Assembly: GCA_045592125.1 (NCBI GenBank)
Contig: JAZNUE010000036.1
Coordinates: 1 to 44,352 of the forward strand
Length of the DNA stretch: 44,352 bases
Direction: 5' to 3'
Origin: HGM04593 sp045592125
Lineage (GTDB): Bacteria > Bacteroidota > Bacteroidia > Bacteroidales > Bacteroidaceae
Below are positions 1-7,450 of this stretch, piece after piece. How positions within the stretch are numbered: the first letter of the stretch is position 1; every line of letters starts with the position of its first letter. The notes beneath the pieces are model-generated. The model did not search any database. It was not told where the DNA came from and worked only from the letters and a program-made list of their open reading frames with translations. Both the position numbers and the translations under genes were made by a program.

Positions 1-114
1 AACTAGCACGAAACACTGTGGGTTCACATGCGACTGTATATAACGTAGAAAACTACGGTAATATGTATAAAGAGAGCATGAATGAATATTTTTAATCAAA
101 TAAATCAAGTCGGT

Positions 115-726
115 ATGAAGAATTTAATATCCCTAAAAGCAGTGGCATTGTTTGTTTCAATGCTTGCTTTCAGCATTACATTTAGTGGATGTAGTGATGA
201 GGATAGTGATAGCATTCAAGCAGAAGTGGTATTTGCTGATGATGTGAATCTGACAATAATCAACCAAGGGGAGTTCTCTATAGAACTTGAACAAGGGTAT
301 TCTATTATACCATTCGAGATAAAAAGCAATTCTGAGTGGGAAATTTCTTTCTTGTTTGAAAATGATAATACATTTTGTTTTGCATATCCAAATAAAGGAA
401 AGGGTAATGCTACTGTGCACCTTTGTGTGAATAAAAATTCGTCTGATGAGCGTTGCACAGGTAAAATGCATGTTGTATTCCCAGAAGGTTCTACTAAAAG
501 TAAAATAGTACATCTTAGTCAAAAGGGAAATATAGATAATGACAAGAACGGTGAATTTGATGACTTATATGCTGATTTCTATACCACCTTCAGTTGTTTC
601 GAATGCGGCAATCCCATTACCATTCATATTTTTGATGTTTATAAAGATGGTTGTGTAACATGTCCGTGGTGCGAACTCGAGATTCCGTATGAAAAGATTT
701 TAAAGAAAATGTACAATTTAAAATAG
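115..726 (+). CDS. Lipoprotein with BACON-like domain and C-terminal zinc-ribbon-like cysteines
   Basis: Probable surface or periplasmic lipoprotein of unknown function. The open frame begins at 82, but the Met at 115 gives a normal signal peptide (MKNLISLKAV start, hydrophobic core, lipobox FSGC with the Cys at residue 26), so 115 is preferred. Residues of about 50-140 (from 115) are beta-rich and resemble a BACON/Ig-like module ending in a typical 'HLSQKG' strand. After an Asp/Asn-rich linker the C-terminus holds CFEC, then 15 residues, then CVTCPWC, which is five cysteines in a zinc-ribbon-like arrangement. That is unusual for an exported lipoprotein. The gene is visibly more AT-rich than the rest of the window and lies between the window edge and a tRNA gene, consistent with acquired DNA. 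No function can be assigned. The lipoprotein call is firm; the domain call is tentative. Confidence 0.7.
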   Translation: MKNLISLKAVALFVSMLAFSITFSGCSDEDSDSIQAEVVFADDVNLTIINQGEFSIELEQGYSIIPFEIKSNSEWEISFLFENDNTFCFAYPNKGKGNATVHLCVNKNSSDERCTGKMHVVFPEGSTKSKIVHLSQKGNIDNDKNGEFDDLYADFYTTFSCFECGNPITIHIFDVYKDGCVTCPWCELEIPYEKILKKMYNLK

Positions 727-740
727 CGACATCCATCATT

Positions 741-927
741 ATGGATAGTTTTTTCGTGGCCTATTATAACATGTAATTTGTGCGAACTTTTCGAGAAGAC
801 GATACATGAGGTTTTATGGGCAAAGCACGGATGGGATGACCTATGAATCGACTGCGAACCTGGTTTTTTCTTAGTCAACCAAATGCAGACAGTAGGCGAA
901 TTCATCCACGCCCTACAGGCTAAATAG
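741..927 (+). pseudogene. Decayed ORF remnant downstream of the lipoprotein gene
   Basis: Protein-like segments are scattered over different forward frames. MDSFFVAYYNM starts at 741 and soon stops. A frame with LFEKTIHEVLWAKHGWDDL follows, then MTYESTANLVFS in another frame, then LVNQMQTVGEFIHALQAK ending at the TAG at 925-927. No single frame stays open, which is what a small gene broken by frameshifts and stops looks like. I do not recognise the family. It could be a chance pattern, so confidence is low. Confidence 0.3.
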
Positions 928-951
928 CCACCGCACATATCCCCATTACAT

Positions 952-985
952 ACCCCTGCAACCTGTGTTGTAGGGGTTTCTTGTA
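952..985 (+). terminator. Rho-independent terminator
   Basis: An 11-bp stem (ACCCCTGCAAC with GTTGTAGGGGT, one G-T wobble) has a CTGT loop and is followed by TTCTTGT. It closes the lipoprotein/remnant segment. Confidence 0.6.
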
Positions 986-1586
986 TTTATTGCCTGCCTC
1001 TTCTTAGCAACAACAGCCGATGTGCAATGTGCCACTGCTTGCATTTAGATGATTAAGAGCACTGCAAGGGCACTAACTGCGTTGAAGAGTGCCGCGCTCG
1101 TTGCTAAACGCTCAAGCAAGCTTGGTGTTTAACTCGCTTAATACACACTTTCCTGCTACGGCTTTTTTCGGTGCGAAAGCTCGTGCCAGCGAGTGTGTGA
1201 AAGCTTGCTTGCACACACAACGAGCGCAGCCGAGGTTCGCCGAAGGCAGAGGTAGCACCACCCGGATATTCACAAGGACAGGCAGAGTGATAAGGAATAA
1301 TTAAAAATTCTTTGTCGCTTTACCAAACAATTTCTTTCTGCCCGTCGGGTAAATTTTTCCTATAATCCTTGTGAGGCTATATCCTTACCGTGTTGCCCTT
1401 GTATGATTTTCGTGAAAGTTGGCAAACTTGGTTTGCATTTTAGGCAGGTTGGTTTGCATTTTTTGTCTTTTTCAGTCTTTTTTTGTCTTTCTCTGTCTGC
1501 TCAATAGTTAAACAAAAAAAAATAAGTTACGACTATCTAACAAATAAACTATTGATATTCCTTTAATTACCTCGTTTTAAGCATAT
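986..1586. other. Non-coding stretch with nested inverted repeats and a direct repeat
   Basis: No convincing gene is present. Nested inverted repeats span 1094-1227: GCGCTCGTTG (1094-1103) pairs with CAACGAGCGC (1218-1227), and CAAGCAAGCTT (1113-1123) pairs with AAGCTTGCTTG (1201-1211). The 13-mer TTGGTTTGCATTT occurs twice, at 1428 and 1449, 21 bp apart. Such direct repeats beside a tRNA could be recombinase arm sites, but that is inference. Confidence 0.5.
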
Positions 1587-1621
1587 AAAAAAAGGAAAGT
1601 AAGATTAATAACTTACTTTCC
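1587..1621 (-). terminator. Terminator of tRNA-Arg
   Basis: On the minus strand a 10-bp perfect stem, GGAAAGTAAG with CTTACTTTCC (1594-1621), is followed by a run of seven T. It lies 28 nt beyond the tRNA 3' end. Confidence 0.8.
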
Positions 1622-1648
1622 CCTTTGTGATTCCGTTGCGATTACTCG

Positions 1649-1722
<74 letters not shown>

Positions 1723-1765
1723 GACCTGTTGTTTCAGGAAAGGGCACTCGCCCCATTTCCGTGTG

Positions 1766-1797
1766 CAAAGATAGCGCGTTTATCTTGTTGTACCAAA
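1766..1797 (-). promoter_or_regulatory. Bacteroidota-type promoter of tRNA-Arg
   Basis: Minus strand: TTTG (1794-1797), 20 nt, then TATCTTTG (1766-1773). This is a full match to the Bacteroidota primary-sigma consensus, about 43 nt before the tRNA. Confidence 0.85.
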
Positions 1798-2028
1798 GAT
1801 TTCCTTGCTTTTTTTATTTACGCGTACGAAACTGTATGCGTGCGAAACATTCTTTATATCTATAGTTGCTTACCCGCACTTAATTAATACCGAACCTGTA
1901 CGGGCTGCCATAGTATATAATAAAACTGTGCACCCTTTATTAAGGGCTTCAAGGGCTTAAAGGATTCTTCCCTTGCCTAAGGAGGGAGGACTGGGTGGGA
2001 GTTTGTATGGTGGCTAACGGAAACCAAT

Positions 2029-3069
2029 TTATACTGATATCTCTCCTGCAAAGCTTATACTCATGCGACGGCGTACTTCTTCAACAGGGAGGTTTTTGCC
2101 AAGCAAGTACATAAGCTTGGTGAGGGCTGCTTCTACTGTAGAGTCCTTTCCGCTGATTACTCCTGCCTCAAGCAGCTGCAGGCCTGTCTCATAGCGCTCC
2201 ATGTGCACGCTGCCGCCTGCGCACTGGGTGATGTTTATAATTATTTTCCCTTCATCTGTCGCTTTGCGCAGTGCGTCAACAAGCCACTTCTTCTGCGGGG
2301 CGTTGCCTGCACCGTAGGTGCGGAATATTATTCCCTTAAGCTCTTTTGCGCCGAGGAGTTTCTCTACGACTTCCTGCTGTATGCCAGGGAAAAGGGAGAA
2401 GATTACGATGTTGCTGTTGTATTCGTGGTGCGCCTTGAGCCTGAGCCCAGGAACGTATTTCCTTATGTTGCGTGTAAAGAACTGTATGTCGGTCCCGGCC
2501 TTTGCCAGGTCGGGGTAATTGTTTGAGCCGAATGCCCCGAAACTCTCGGAGTTAACCTTTGTGGTACGGTTGCCGCGCATGAGCTTCTCGTGGAAGAAAA
2601 CGCATACTTCTGGCACCATTGGGTTGCCTTCGGCGTTCTTTGCGGCAGCGATTTCAATTGCTGTTATCAGGTTCTCCTTGCCGTCGGTGCGCAGCGCTCC
2701 TATCGGCAACTGGCTGCCGGTGAGTATTACTGGTTTCATCAGGTCCTCAAGCATGAAACTGAGTGCCGAGGCGGTGAATGACATGGTGTCTGTTCCGTGC
2801 AGAATGACAAATCCGTCGTAACGGTCATAGTTCTCTTCTATGATGGTTACAATGCGGCTCCACAGTATTGGCTCCATGTCCGATGAGTCGATTGGCGGGT
2901 CGAAGGTGATGGCGTCTATACCTATGTTCAGCTGCCTGAGCTCGGGCACATGGCTGAGCAGGTGGTCGAAGTTAAAGCTCTCTAGTGCTCCTGTCTCGGC
3001 ATTCTGTATCATGCCTATGGTGCCGCCTGTGTATATGATAAGTATCGTTGCTCGTCCTTTACTGCTCAT
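2029..3069 (-). CDS. ansA: Type I (cytoplasmic) L-asparaginase
   Basis: Hydrolyses L-asparagine to aspartate and ammonia. At 346 residues it has the family's usual length. The first catalytic motif YTGGTIG is at residues 13-19 with the nucleophilic Thr14, and the second, HGTDTM, at 91-96 supplies the Thr-Asp pair. There is no signal peptide, which favours the cytoplasmic type I enzyme over periplasmic AnsB. It is the last gene of a three-gene minus-strand run (tdk, YjjG-like, ansA), with 16 nt between it and the preceding stop. Its product, aspartate, is the substrate of the AspA enzyme at the other end of this window, though the two genes are about 40 kb apart. Confidence 0.93.
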   Translation of the reverse strand: MSSKGRATILIIYTGGTIGMIQNAETGALESFNFDHLLSHVPELRQLNIGIDAITFDPPIDSSDMEPILWSRIVTIIEENYDRYDGFVILHGTDTMSFTASALSFMLEDLMKPVILTGSQLPIGALRTDGKENLITAIEIAAAKNAEGNPMVPEVCVFFHEKLMRGNRTTKVNSESFGAFGSNNYPDLAKAGTDIQFFTRNIRKYVPGLRLKAHHEYNSNIVIFSLFPGIQQEVVEKLLGAKELKGIIFRTYGAGNAPQKKWLVDALRKATDEGKIIINITQCAGGSVHMERYETGLQLLEAGVISGKDSTVEAALTKLMYLLGKNLPVEEVRRRMSISFAGEISV

Positions 3070-3085
3070 GGCTGTGTGGTTTTGG

Positions 3086-3775
3086 TTATAGAATATCCTT
3101 TATCTGTAACAGTTCTCTCACTTCATATGTTGGGGAGAACGGGTGTCCCTCTGTGCCTTTAGGGTTAAAGTATATCTGCTGCATGCCTATGTTTGCAGCG
3201 CCGACAATGTCAGTGTCGAACATGTCGCCTATCATTAGGCTCTCCTCGAGACGGGAGCCCGTCTTCTGCAGCGCATATTCAAAGAGCCTGCGGTTGGGCT
3301 TGTTCACTCCTATGTCCTCGGAGAGTATAAGGGCATCGAAATACCCGTCAATGCCTGCAGCCTGCATCTTGCGCGCCTGCAGTTCCTTGAATCCGTTGGA
3401 GAGGATGAACATGCGGTACCTGGGACGAAGGTATTCCAGCAGCCCTATGGCGCCAGGAATGAGATTGCCCTTTGTAGGTATGCGCCCAAGCGCCTCGCTG
3501 CAGAATGCTGCCGCAAGCCCAGGGTCGTTCACGCCTACTGTCTCCAGCGGATGGCTGTAGCGCCTGCGGTTCAGTTCCTCCTTGGTTATTTTCCCTTCGC
3601 CGTACTGTTTCCACAGTTCCAGGTTGTAGGGGGAGTATATGCTCATGTAGTGTTCGAAGGAACTGAAGAAGCGCTCGTAGTGCAGCAGGCCATAGGTCTC
3701 CCTGAACGCCTCGCGCGAGGCGGTCGAGAAGTCGTATAGCGTATCGTCAAGGTCTATGAACAGGTTCCTGAGCAT
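3086..3775 (-). CDS. YjjG-family HAD nucleotidase (pyrimidine 5'-nucleotidase type)
   Basis: HAD-superfamily phosphatase of 229 residues. Motif I is DLDDT (Asp8 nucleophile, Asp10 acid/base), motif II ILSNG (Ser126), motif III Lys159 in GVNKP, and motif IV GDMFDTD (183-189). The cap is a small helical insertion after motif I (about 15-90). The YjjG subgroup dephosphorylates pyrimidine nucleotides, including non-canonical ones. It follows thymidine kinase by only 3 nt, so a kinase and an opposing 5'-nucleotidase are co-transcribed, which fits control of thymidylate pools or clean-up of modified bases. The HAD assignment is certain; the exact substrate is inferred from family and context. Confidence 0.85.
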   Translation of the reverse strand: MLRNLFIDLDDTLYDFSTASREAFRETYGLLHYERFFSSFEHYMSIYSPYNLELWKQYGEGKITKEELNRRRYSHPLETVGVNDPGLAAAFCSEALGRIPTKGNLIPGAIGLLEYLRPRYRMFILSNGFKELQARKMQAAGIDGYFDALILSEDIGVNKPNRRLFEYALQKTGSRLEESLMIGDMFDTDIVGAANIGMQQIYFNPKGTEGHPFSPTYEVRELLQIKDIL

Positions 3776-3778
3776 TGC

Positions 3779-4396
3779 TTACTCCTCTGCTTTGTCCTGG
3801 GCCTTTGCTTCCCTCTCTGCCATTGCCGCATGGTAACATTCGCGGCACAGCGGCTCGTACTCCTGCTTTTCTCCAAGCAGCACCTGCTTGTCGCCGCTTA
3901 CTAGGCGGTGCGATACATAGGCCAGGTTGCCGCACTTTACGCAGATGGCATGAACCTTAGTCACGTCATCGGCCAAAGCCATCAGTGCAGGCATGGGACC
4001 GAATGGCTGGCAGCGGAAGTCCATGTCAAGGCCAGCGATGATTACCCTTGTGCCTCGGCGGGCAAGCTCGTTGCACACCTCCACCAGCTCGCTGTCAAAG
4101 AACTGTGCCTCGTCAATGCCCACTACGTCGCAGTCATTGGCGAGCAGCAGTATGCTTGCCGACGACTCAATAGGAGTTGAGAGAATGTGGTTGCTGTCGT
4201 GTGAGACAACCTCCTCCTGAGAGTAGCGCGTGTCAAGCGCAGGCTTGAATATCTCAACCTTCTGGTGGGCGAACTTGGCCCTTTTCAGGCGGCGTATGAG
4301 CTCTTCGGTCTTGCCCGAGAACATTGAGCCGCATATAACCTCAATACGTCCGCGGCGCGACATCTCCATCCTGTTATAATCTGAAAATCTGTTCAT
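3779..4396 (-). CDS. tdk: Thymidine kinase
   Basis: Phosphorylates thymidine to dTMP in the salvage pathway. At 205 residues it is a normal type II enzyme. The P-loop GSMFSGKT lies at 23-30, the Walker-B/catalytic segment DEAQF at 95-99 (Glu96 the expected base), and the zinc site is formed by CVKC (152, 155) and CREC (184, 187). The first gene of its operon, it has a TACCTTTG -7 element 50 nt upstream. A Met at residue 10 or 12 could be the true start, but the upstream one is kept because no ribosome site decides between them. Confidence 0.95.
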   Translation of the reverse strand: MNRFSDYNRMEMSRRGRIEVICGSMFSGKTEELIRRLKRAKFAHQKVEIFKPALDTRYSQEEVVSHDSNHILSTPIESSASILLLANDCDVVGIDEAQFFDSELVEVCNELARRGTRVIIAGLDMDFRCQPFGPMPALMALADDVTKVHAICVKCGNLAYVSHRLVSGDKQVLLGEKQEYEPLCRECYHAAMAEREAKAQDKAEE

Positions 4397-4445
4397 TGGT
4401 ATATAAGTGTTTTCTGTTTACTGCGGAATTCGTGACTTCTCTTTA

Positions 4446-4453
4446 CAAAGGTA
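4446..4453 (-). promoter_or_regulatory. -7 element of the tdk operon
   Basis: Minus strand TACCTTTG fits TAnnTTTG. No clear TTTG lies 19-21 nt upstream, so the -33 half is weak. Confidence 0.5.
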
Positions 4454-4587
4454 ATCATTTAGACAAGAAAAAGAATTTTTATCTGCTTCAAGTTATCAAC
4501 TTATTATCACCATGCTGTTAAAAGTGGCAAATAATTTCGTGCAGTTGAGTAAATGTATTTAATTTGCAGTGTATATAAACATTCTAT

Positions 4588-5289
4588 ATGGGAATACTAT
4601 ATGTCGTACCCACTCCTGTGGGTAATCTCGAGGATATTACAATGCGTGCGGTGCGCATCCTGCGCGAGGCGGACTTTGTGCTTGCCGAGGATACCCGCAC
4701 ATCGGCCAAGCTGCTCAAGCACCTTGATATTCAGGTGCCAATGTACTCGCACCACAAGTTCAACGAGCACAAGACTGTGGGAGCGCTTGCCGGGCGTATA
4801 CGGGATTGTGAGCGCCATGTCGCGCTTATATCCGATGCCGGGACGCCTGCCATATCCGACCCTGGCTTCATGCTTGTGCGCGAGGCCGTGAAGTGTGGGG
4901 TAGAGGTGCTGTGCCTTCCTGGAGCAACGGCCTTTGTGCCTGCGCTTGTGAGCTCGGCACTGCCGTGCGACAAGTTTGTGTTCGAGGGTTTCCTTCCGCA
5001 GAAGAAGGGGCGCCAGACAAGGCTGGCCTTCCTCAGTCAGGAGCAGCGCACAATGGTGTTCTATGAGTCGCCCTACCGTGTGCTCAAGAGTCTCACGCAG
5101 TTTGCCGAGGTGTTCGGTCCCGGCCGTCAGGCGGCAACCGTACGCGAGATTTCCAAGCTGCATGAGGAGACCTTGCGCGGCACGCTTGCCGAGCTTATAG
5201 AGCATTTCACAAAGACCGAGCCTCGAGGCGAGTTCGTAATAGTGGTTGCTGGTGCCGGTTCCGGAACGGCGCATAGCGATGATGAATAA
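4588..5289 (+). CDS. rsmI: 16S rRNA (cytidine1402-2'-O)-methyltransferase
   Basis: Adds the 2'-O-methyl group to C1402 in the ribosomal decoding centre using S-adenosylmethionine. The 233-residue protein opens with the family signature YVVPTPVGNLEDIT (residues 5-18), carries LAEDTRTS (32-39), and has the cofactor loop ISDAGTPAISDPG at 81-93. Length and start match the family. It is divergent from tdk and 20 nt upstream of the AI-2E-family transporter gene, with which it is probably co-transcribed. Confidence 0.95.
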   Translation: MGILYVVPTPVGNLEDITMRAVRILREADFVLAEDTRTSAKLLKHLDIQVPMYSHHKFNEHKTVGALAGRIRDCERHVALISDAGTPAISDPGFMLVREAVKCGVEVLCLPGATAFVPALVSSALPCDKFVFEGFLPQKKGRQTRLAFLSQEQRTMVFYESPYRVLKSLTQFAEVFGPGRQAATVREISKLHEETLRGTLAELIEHFTKTEPRGEFVIVVAGAGSGTAHSDDE

Positions 5290-5309
5290 CCCGATAATCT
5301 TGTGGGATT

Positions 5310-6503
5310 ATGATAAAGCAGACCGAAATATCTTTAGGGCGCTTCCTGCGCATTCTCCTGCTTGTGGCAGGCGTTGTAGCCGCTTACTTTGTTGTGGACA
5401 GCCTTAGCGGCGTGCTGCTGCCCTTTGTCGTGGCATGGTTCCTTGCCTATCTGCTGCAGCCGCTTGTCTCGTTCATACAGCACAGGCTGCGCTTCAGGTT
5501 CAGGGCGCTCTCAATCGTTGCCGCCTTGCTCTTTATATGCGCCATAATATATGGTCTCATAATGCTTGTTGTCCCCTCTATCCTTGAAGAGGTGTTCCAG
5601 CTTAAGAATATCACCCTTTCGTTCATTAACCAGAACCTTACCAACACCTCAATCCCCGAACCTGTCGTCAACTTCTTCAAGGAGATGGTAAAGGATAACG
5701 ACCTTGTGTCAATACTGAACAGCGGCGTGGGCGCAGAGATAAACAGCATGGCCCTTGAGAAGGTGAGCAAGCTCCTCTTCGGCACTGTAGATGTGCTGCA
5801 GTCGGTGCTTACATTCGGGATAATGATGCTATATCTCTTCTTTATACTGCTTGACTTTGAGCGCATAACTGAGTCATGGAAACTTTATATACCACAGAAC
5901 TGGCGAGGCGTGGCCGCCAAGCTCTGGGATGACCTGGTGCATGGCATGAACCAGTATTTCCGCGGGCAAGCGCTCGTCGCCTTCTGCGTGGGCGTGCTCT
6001 TCTCCCTGGGTTTCCTCATCATTGACTTCCCCGCTGCAATCGCCTTTGGAATGTTCACCGGTATGCTTAATCTTGTGCCCTACCTGCAGGTACTCTCGCT
6101 AGTGCCCATGGTGCTGCTCTCAATGCTGGAGGCAGCAAGCACGGGCGGTGACTTCTGGATTATCATGCTCTCGGCATTTTCGGTGCTGGCAGTAGTGCAG
6201 GTCATCCAGGACATGTTCCTTGTTCCACGTATCATGGGAAAGCGCATGAACCTTCATCCGGCAGTAATCCTGCTCTCGCTATCCATCTGGGGACACCTGC
6301 TTGGCGTGCTGGGTATGATTGTGGCACTGCCGCTTACGACCCTTATCCTCGCCTACATAAAGCGTTACCACGAGATAGCGGCCGTTACCGGGTATTCGCA
6401 GCCAGGTGCATTCAAGGAGGCCATTGACTCAACAGTCTTTGGCAAAGAGGACAGCGTCCCATATGATGATAAAGCCTCGCCCAGCGCTGCTGATAGCCAG
6501 TAA
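5310..6503 (+). CDS. AI-2E family transporter (UPF0118 membrane protein)
   Basis: Integral membrane protein of 397 residues of the TqsA/YdiK/PerM family. Hydrophobic segments occur near residues 12-50, 66-90, 155-180, and in a cluster from about 215 to 350. The family hallmark of a long soluble loop (about 95-150) between the third and fourth helices is present, as is the conserved terminal region GMIVALPLTTLILAYIKRY. Named for the autoinducer-2 exporter TqsA, the family's real substrates are mostly unknown and some members are Na+(Li+)/H+ antiporters. The polar 45-residue tail is not conserved in kind. Probably co-transcribed with rsmI. Confidence 0.85.
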   Translation: MIKQTEISLGRFLRILLLVAGVVAAYFVVDSLSGVLLPFVVAWFLAYLLQPLVSFIQHRLRFRFRALSIVAALLFICAIIYGLIMLVVPSILEEVFQLKNITLSFINQNLTNTSIPEPVVNFFKEMVKDNDLVSILNSGVGAEINSMALEKVSKLLFGTVDVLQSVLTFGIMMLYLFFILLDFERITESWKLYIPQNWRGVAAKLWDDLVHGMNQYFRGQALVAFCVGVLFSLGFLIIDFPAAIAFGMFTGMLNLVPYLQVLSLVPMVLLSMLEAASTGGDFWIIMLSAFSVLAVVQVIQDMFLVPRIMGKRMNLHPAVILLSLSIWGHLLGVLGMIVALPLTTLILAYIKRYHEIAAVTGYSQPGAFKEAIDSTVFGKEDSVPYDDKASPSAADSQ

Positions 6504-6600
6504 TGCCTGGCTGTGCTCATCGTGCAGTCCTGCTGCTTGCTGAAATGTGTGGAATCCTTGTTCTTTGTGTTTTGCCAAAGGCCTTTGCCGAAACCTCTCC

Positions 6601-6666
6601 CACTGGTTGGCTCTGCACTGGTTGACTCTGCGTCTGCGCTGGTTGCGCTGGTTGACTCTGCGCACT
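6601..6666. repeat. Imperfect short tandem repeat
   Basis: Variants of a 15-nt unit, CRCTGGTTGRCTCTG, recur about four times with partial units between them, just upstream of the tRNA-Lys promoter. The rest of 6504-6686 shows nothing else recognisable. Confidence 0.6.
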
Positions 6667-6686
6667 GCTAAAAAAGGACGAAAAAG

Positions 6687-6717
6687 TTTGTAGTTACGAA
6701 AAAAGTACCTATCTTTG
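6687..6717 (+). promoter_or_regulatory. Bacteroidota-type promoter of tRNA-Lys
   Basis: TTTG (6687-6690), 19 nt, TATCTTTG (6710-6717): a full consensus match, 24 nt before the tRNA. Confidence 0.85.
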
Positions 6718-6741
6718 CACTCGCTTAACGGCAAATAGGTA

Positions 6742-6814
6742 GACTCGCTAGCTCAGCAGGTAGAGCACATCCCTTTTAAGGATGGGGTCTTGGGTTCGAG
6801 CCCCAAGCGAGTCA
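6742..6814 (+). tRNA. tRNA-Lys (anticodon UUU)
   Basis: Complete cloverleaf of 73 nt. Acceptor stem GACTCGC/GCGAGTC, D arm GCTC/GAGC, anticodon stem CATCC/GGATG with loop CTTTTAA (anticodon TTT), T arm TTGGG TTCGAGC CCCAA, discriminator A. CCA is not encoded. It has its own promoter and terminator. Confidence 0.96.
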
Positions 6815-6831
6815 CTCGGTCTTATTCAGGT

Positions 6832-6858
6832 GGCGGTCAGCAGACTGCCGCCTTTTTT
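6832..6858 (+). terminator. Terminator of tRNA-Lys
   Basis: GGCGG, a bulged T, CAG, a 4-nt loop, then CTGCCGCC and TTTTTT. It begins 18 nt after the tRNA end. Confidence 0.85.
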
Positions 6859-6872
6859 GTATGTTAACAAAG

Positions 6873-7392
6873 CGGCTCTGTTGCAAAAAGATGGCTCAGT
6901 AGAAATTTACTGTGGGTAAGCATATAAATTTGAAATTCTGAAAAGGAAGAATTTCTTATCAGCCACACCTCTCAGGTTCGCTCTGAAAAGTTTGATTTTA
7001 GCATTAAAACATTCCGCCATCGCATTTGAGGAACGGTTGTTGTAGAAGTTCAGTATCTCATCATAGTGTTCGTAAAATGTTGCAGCGATAGTATTGAAGG
7101 ACTTTAATCCGGCTTCTTCTACTTGATTATACCACCTTGCACAATCCATAAGCTTCTTTTAAGTCGGGATATTCTTCAAACAATATTGCTGCTCGTTCTT
7201 TCTGTCTCTTAGTCCTTTTGTCGGCAGATTTGAAGAGCAGATAGCGTGAACGTATCAGAAGTTCCTTGCGTGTGTCGCCATTGGGAAACGCAACGGTTCA
7301 TATTCGTCACCGTTCAGTTTTGCCTCTTCCATTTCGTCGTTAGCCTGCTGTATGGCAACGTCGGTGGCGGCGCGACTGTAGAGGCAGTGTTG
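6873..7392 (-). pseudogene. Broken ISL3-like transposase and insertion-sequence end
   Basis: The C-terminal part of an ISL3-type transposase survives on the minus strand in three frames. The last frame (7149-6907) has the typical DDE end, with GLKSFNTIA, LNFYNNRSSNAMAECFNAKIK and FFLFRISNLYA-like sequence. Upstream, a second frame reads NGDTRKELLIRSRYLLFKSA and continues through RQKERAAILFEEYPDLKEAYGL. A third reads RAATDVAIQQANDEMEEAK and ends near EYEPLRF. Two frameshifts (about 7150 and 7270) therefore break the gene, and the N-terminal half is missing. GGCTCTGTTGCAAAAA at 6873 is a plausible terminal repeat. The remnant stops at about 7392, directly at the U-tract of the GH57 operon terminator. 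It is a dead element. Confidence 0.8.
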
Positions 7393-7393
7393 C

Positions 7394-7425
7394 AAAAAAC
7401 GTGGTGCCAGCATGCTGGCACCACG
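7394..7425 (-). terminator. Terminator of the glucan operon: 26-bp perfect palindrome
   Basis: 7400-7425 is a 26-nt perfect palindrome (13-bp arms, no fixed loop). On the minus strand it is followed by six T (7399-7394), giving a strong intrinsic terminator 26 nt after the GH57 stop. Confidence 0.85.
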
Positions 7426-7450
7426 TCAATCTGTCAAGAGATACTGCTGT

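Noticed and set aside
2203..2821. Plus-strand open frames opposite the asparaginase gene
   Set aside because: They have no recognisable domains and lie antisense to a clearly conserved gene; open antisense frames are expected in this base composition.
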